Shown here one piece after another: positions 62,446 to 64,000 of a stretch of DNA of 64,000 nt. The notes beneath the pieces were generated by a model that made no database searches, was not told the origin of the DNA, and was given only the letters and a program-made list of their open reading frames with translations. The DNA is from Drancourtella massiliensis (GTDB lineage Bacteria > Bacillota > Clostridia > Lachnospirales > Lachnospiraceae). The stretch covers positions 1-64,000 of the forward strand of contig NZ_JACJKH010000016.1 of assembly GCF_016900655.1 (NCBI RefSeq), in the 5' to 3' direction. A program made the position numbers and the translations under genes. Within the stretch, counting starts at the first letter, position 1; each line of letters opens with the position of its first letter.

Positions 62446-63510
62446 TTACTCTTTTCTCGTCTCCAGAATCGCCTGTACACCCTCGTACAGCGCCATCTGC
62501 TCTACTTCGCCGCGGCTTTCCTCTTCCTGTTCAAGAAAACTCTGGATAAATCTTCCAAGGAGGTTCTGGCCGTTGGAAGCGCACAGCTTTTCATAGTCAT
62601 AAGCCGGGGTTGTCATATCCCGGATGTCAACGACACCTCCGCCCGCATCCATATTTACGGTATCAAAACGGATATCCGGGTCCCGGAGTCCTTTCAGTGT
62701 AAAGCGGTACATATTTTCCACGCCGTTTTCCTCGATCTTCTCCCGGAGGGTATCCAGAAGGAGACGGCCTGTCATGTCCTCGTCCACCGGAATATCCAGA
62801 TGGATGTACTCCCGCTTTGCCGCAGGAACAAACTCCGTCTCGACTACGCCATTCTCTGCGGTTCCTATCACATACCCGTGTTTTCCGGTGTCATTCGGGT
62901 CTGTCGGCTCCGGAGAACCGCTGTACCGGCATTTTCCCGTTATTTCCGGATCCGGTTTGTGAATGTGGCCAAGAGCCGTATAATCATAACCGAGCAGATC
63001 CACCTCTGCCCTCTTAAACGAAAGATGTTTCTCGTCTCCTCCGTGAAGGAGAAGAATCTCGTTTTCCATGCTCCGGACACACTTCCACTCTACCCTGATT
63101 CCGCCCTGCAATTCTCTGTCCAGGTAACTGAATCCGGATACTGCGGTCCGAAATTCCGGGAACTCGACTTTCAGAAGGCGTCCTTCCAGAAGCGGGACGA
63201 CATTGCCCGCCCACTTGAAATTCCGGTACATGGAATTAGGTTTTAAGTAATCATGATTTCCGGCCGTAAATACGACTTTTGTATGAGACAGTCCCGCAAA
63301 CATGGCGTTGAGCTCTTTCAGTTCCCGTAAAAGCGGCTGTCTGTGGAACACATCCCCCGAAATCAGAAGCAGGTCAATCTGCTCGTCCTCACACCGGTCA
63401 AGAATGCTTTTGAAGGTCTCCCAGATCTCTTCCGGGCGTCTCTTCGTATATTCCGGTCCCGCATCAGGCCTCACTCCGAGATGCAGGTCCGATGTATGTA
63501 TGAATTTCAT
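62446..63510 (-). CDS. YhaO/SbcD-like DNA repair exonuclease
   Basis: 354 residues. Calcineurin-like phosphoesterase: HTSDLHLG, SGDVFHR, AGNHDY, GGDEKHLS and GHIHKPD. This is Mre11/SbcD-type. The partner ATPase is downstream. Its start overlaps the histidine kinase end by 47 bases. Confidence 0.92.
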   Translation of the reverse strand: MKFIHTSDLHLGVRPDAGPEYTKRRPEEIWETFKSILDRCEDEQIDLLLISGDVFHRQPLLRELKELNAMFAGLSHTKVVFTAGNHDYLKPNSMYRNFKWAGNVVPLLEGRLLKVEFPEFRTAVSGFSYLDRELQGGIRVEWKCVRSMENEILLLHGGDEKHLSFKRAEVDLLGYDYTALGHIHKPDPEITGKCRYSGSPEPTDPNDTGKHGYVIGTAENGVVETEFVPAAKREYIHLDIPVDEDMTGRLLLDTLREKIEENGVENMYRFTLKGLRDPDIRFDTVNMDAGGGVVDIRDMTTPAYDYEKLCASNGQNLLGRFIQSFLEQEEESRGEVEQMALYEGVQAILETRKE

Positions 63511-64000
63511 CCTGAAGTTCCCCTTTCTCTTTCTTTGGAAGGACTACGATAAACCGGGTCTCATGATCATCGCTCTGGGCAGAGATTCTGCCGCCGTGAA
63601 GTTCCACGATCTCTTTTGCGATGGCAAGACCGAGCCCCGCTCCTCCGGTTTCACTGGACCTGGAATCGTCCGCCCGGAAGAATTTCTCAAAAATATGCTG
63701 CAGCTTGTCATTGGAAATTTTCGGTCCTTCGTTGACAAAGACAATCAGCGCGTTACTCTCATCCTGTGAAACATGGATCCGGATCGTCGAATCCTTCCTG
63801 CAGTAGGCAATGGCATTCCGCATGAGATTGTCAAATACTCTGGCAAGCTTATCCGGGTCGGCCCGGACAACGATATCGTCATCCGCCTCCACCTCACATT
63901 TTAAGTTCTTGCCCTGAAGGACCGCGTACATCTCATCTGCAATCTGCTCCAGCATTCTGCTTAAATTCAGTTCTGTCTTTTCCAGAACAATGTCCTGTGC
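63464..64000 (-). CDS. Sensor histidine kinase, C-terminal part (runs off the right edge)
   Basis: About 179 codons visible, still open at base 64000. The N-box NLMRNAIAYCRK, G1 FEKFFRADDSRSSETGGAGLGLAIAKEIVELHGG, and GPKISNDKLQHIFEKFF belong to the HATPase_c domain of VanS-type kinases. The DHp (His box) and sensor lie outside. Its partner response regulator should be further right. Confidence 0.88.
   Translation of the reverse strand, partial: AQDIVLEKTELNLSRMLEQIADEMYAVLQGKNLKCEVEADDDIVVRADPDKLARVFDNLMRNAIAYCRKDSTIRIHVSQDESNALIVFVNEGPKISNDKLQHIFEKFFRADDSRSSETGGAGLGLAIAKEIVELHGGRISAQSDDHETRFIVVLPKKEKGELQDEIHTYIGPASRSEA

Overview
The window is a gene-dense chromosomal segment of a spore-forming Gram-positive anaerobe, most likely a gut Lachnospiraceae (Clostridia). 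This rests on the sporulation genes (yabP, yabQ, a soluble spoIIE, spoVG, a cotS-like gene), a glgC/glgD pair, a split transketolase, a ProRS with a C-terminal zinc region behind a T-box, the yjdF riboswitch, AGGAGG-type ribosome sites, and TTGACA/TATAAT promoters with 17-base spacers. The genus cannot be fixed from sequence alone.

Layout. 1-320: two tandem strong promoters firing leftward out of the window, as in front of an rRNA operon. 0.3-4.1 kb: envelope genes (CvpA-like, DUF5711, a degenerate-MPN/LysM protein) and a c-di-AMP receptor. 4.2-7.9 kb: a copper locus (csoR, superoxide dismutase, P1B ATPase) with three CsoR-type operators, then the C-terminal remnant of an arylsulfate sulfotransferase. 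7.9-11.8 kb: transaldolase, split transketolase and a LacI regulator. 11.9-16.7 kb: recR, ybaB, dnaX, pfkA and map. 16.7-17 kb: tRNA-Gly and tRNA-Phe. 17-22 kb: accessory genes, including a RelA/SpoT-domain three-gene operon and an RNHCP zinc protein behind an elaborate leader-peptide/attenuator region, then gldA. 22-28.6 kb: regulators and debris (AraC fused to a broken HD domain, an ECF sigma/anti-sigma pair with a secreted Ca/His-rich peptide, flavodoxin, TetR, a doubly broken membrane protein, yjdF with its riboswitch, ankyrin protein, truncated Fic). 28.7-28.9 kb: tRNA-Leu and tRNA-Tyr. 29-46 kb: core block running leftward (LCP ligase, GH13, ftsH, hpt, tilS, spoIIE, divIC, yabQ, yabP, S4 protein, hup, phosphoglucomutase, cotS-like, cca, proS). 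46.3-49.6 kb: accessory island on the plus strand (large inverted repeat, MNT/HEPN pair with a frameshift, zinc-ribbon protein, pyrophosphatase-like protein, P-loop kinase). 49.6-64 kb: surface 5'-nucleotidase, RluA enzyme, spoVG, glgC-glgD, murC, dnaD-dnaI with DnaA boxes, prs, YhaN/YhaO-like repair pair and the C-terminal part of a histidine kinase that runs off the right edge.

How the parts work together. The core genes cover replication and recombination, the non-oxidative pentose phosphate route, glycogen synthesis, sporulation and wall building. The most interesting accessory features are the attenuator before the RNHCP gene, the RelA/SpoT operon with two unknown partners, the catalytically dead MPN domain on a LysM protein, the sigma/anti-sigma triad with metal-ligand-rich partners, and the DnaA-box cluster before the primosome genes. 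Many accessory genes are partly broken, which points to turnover at tRNA-flanked and intergenic sites.
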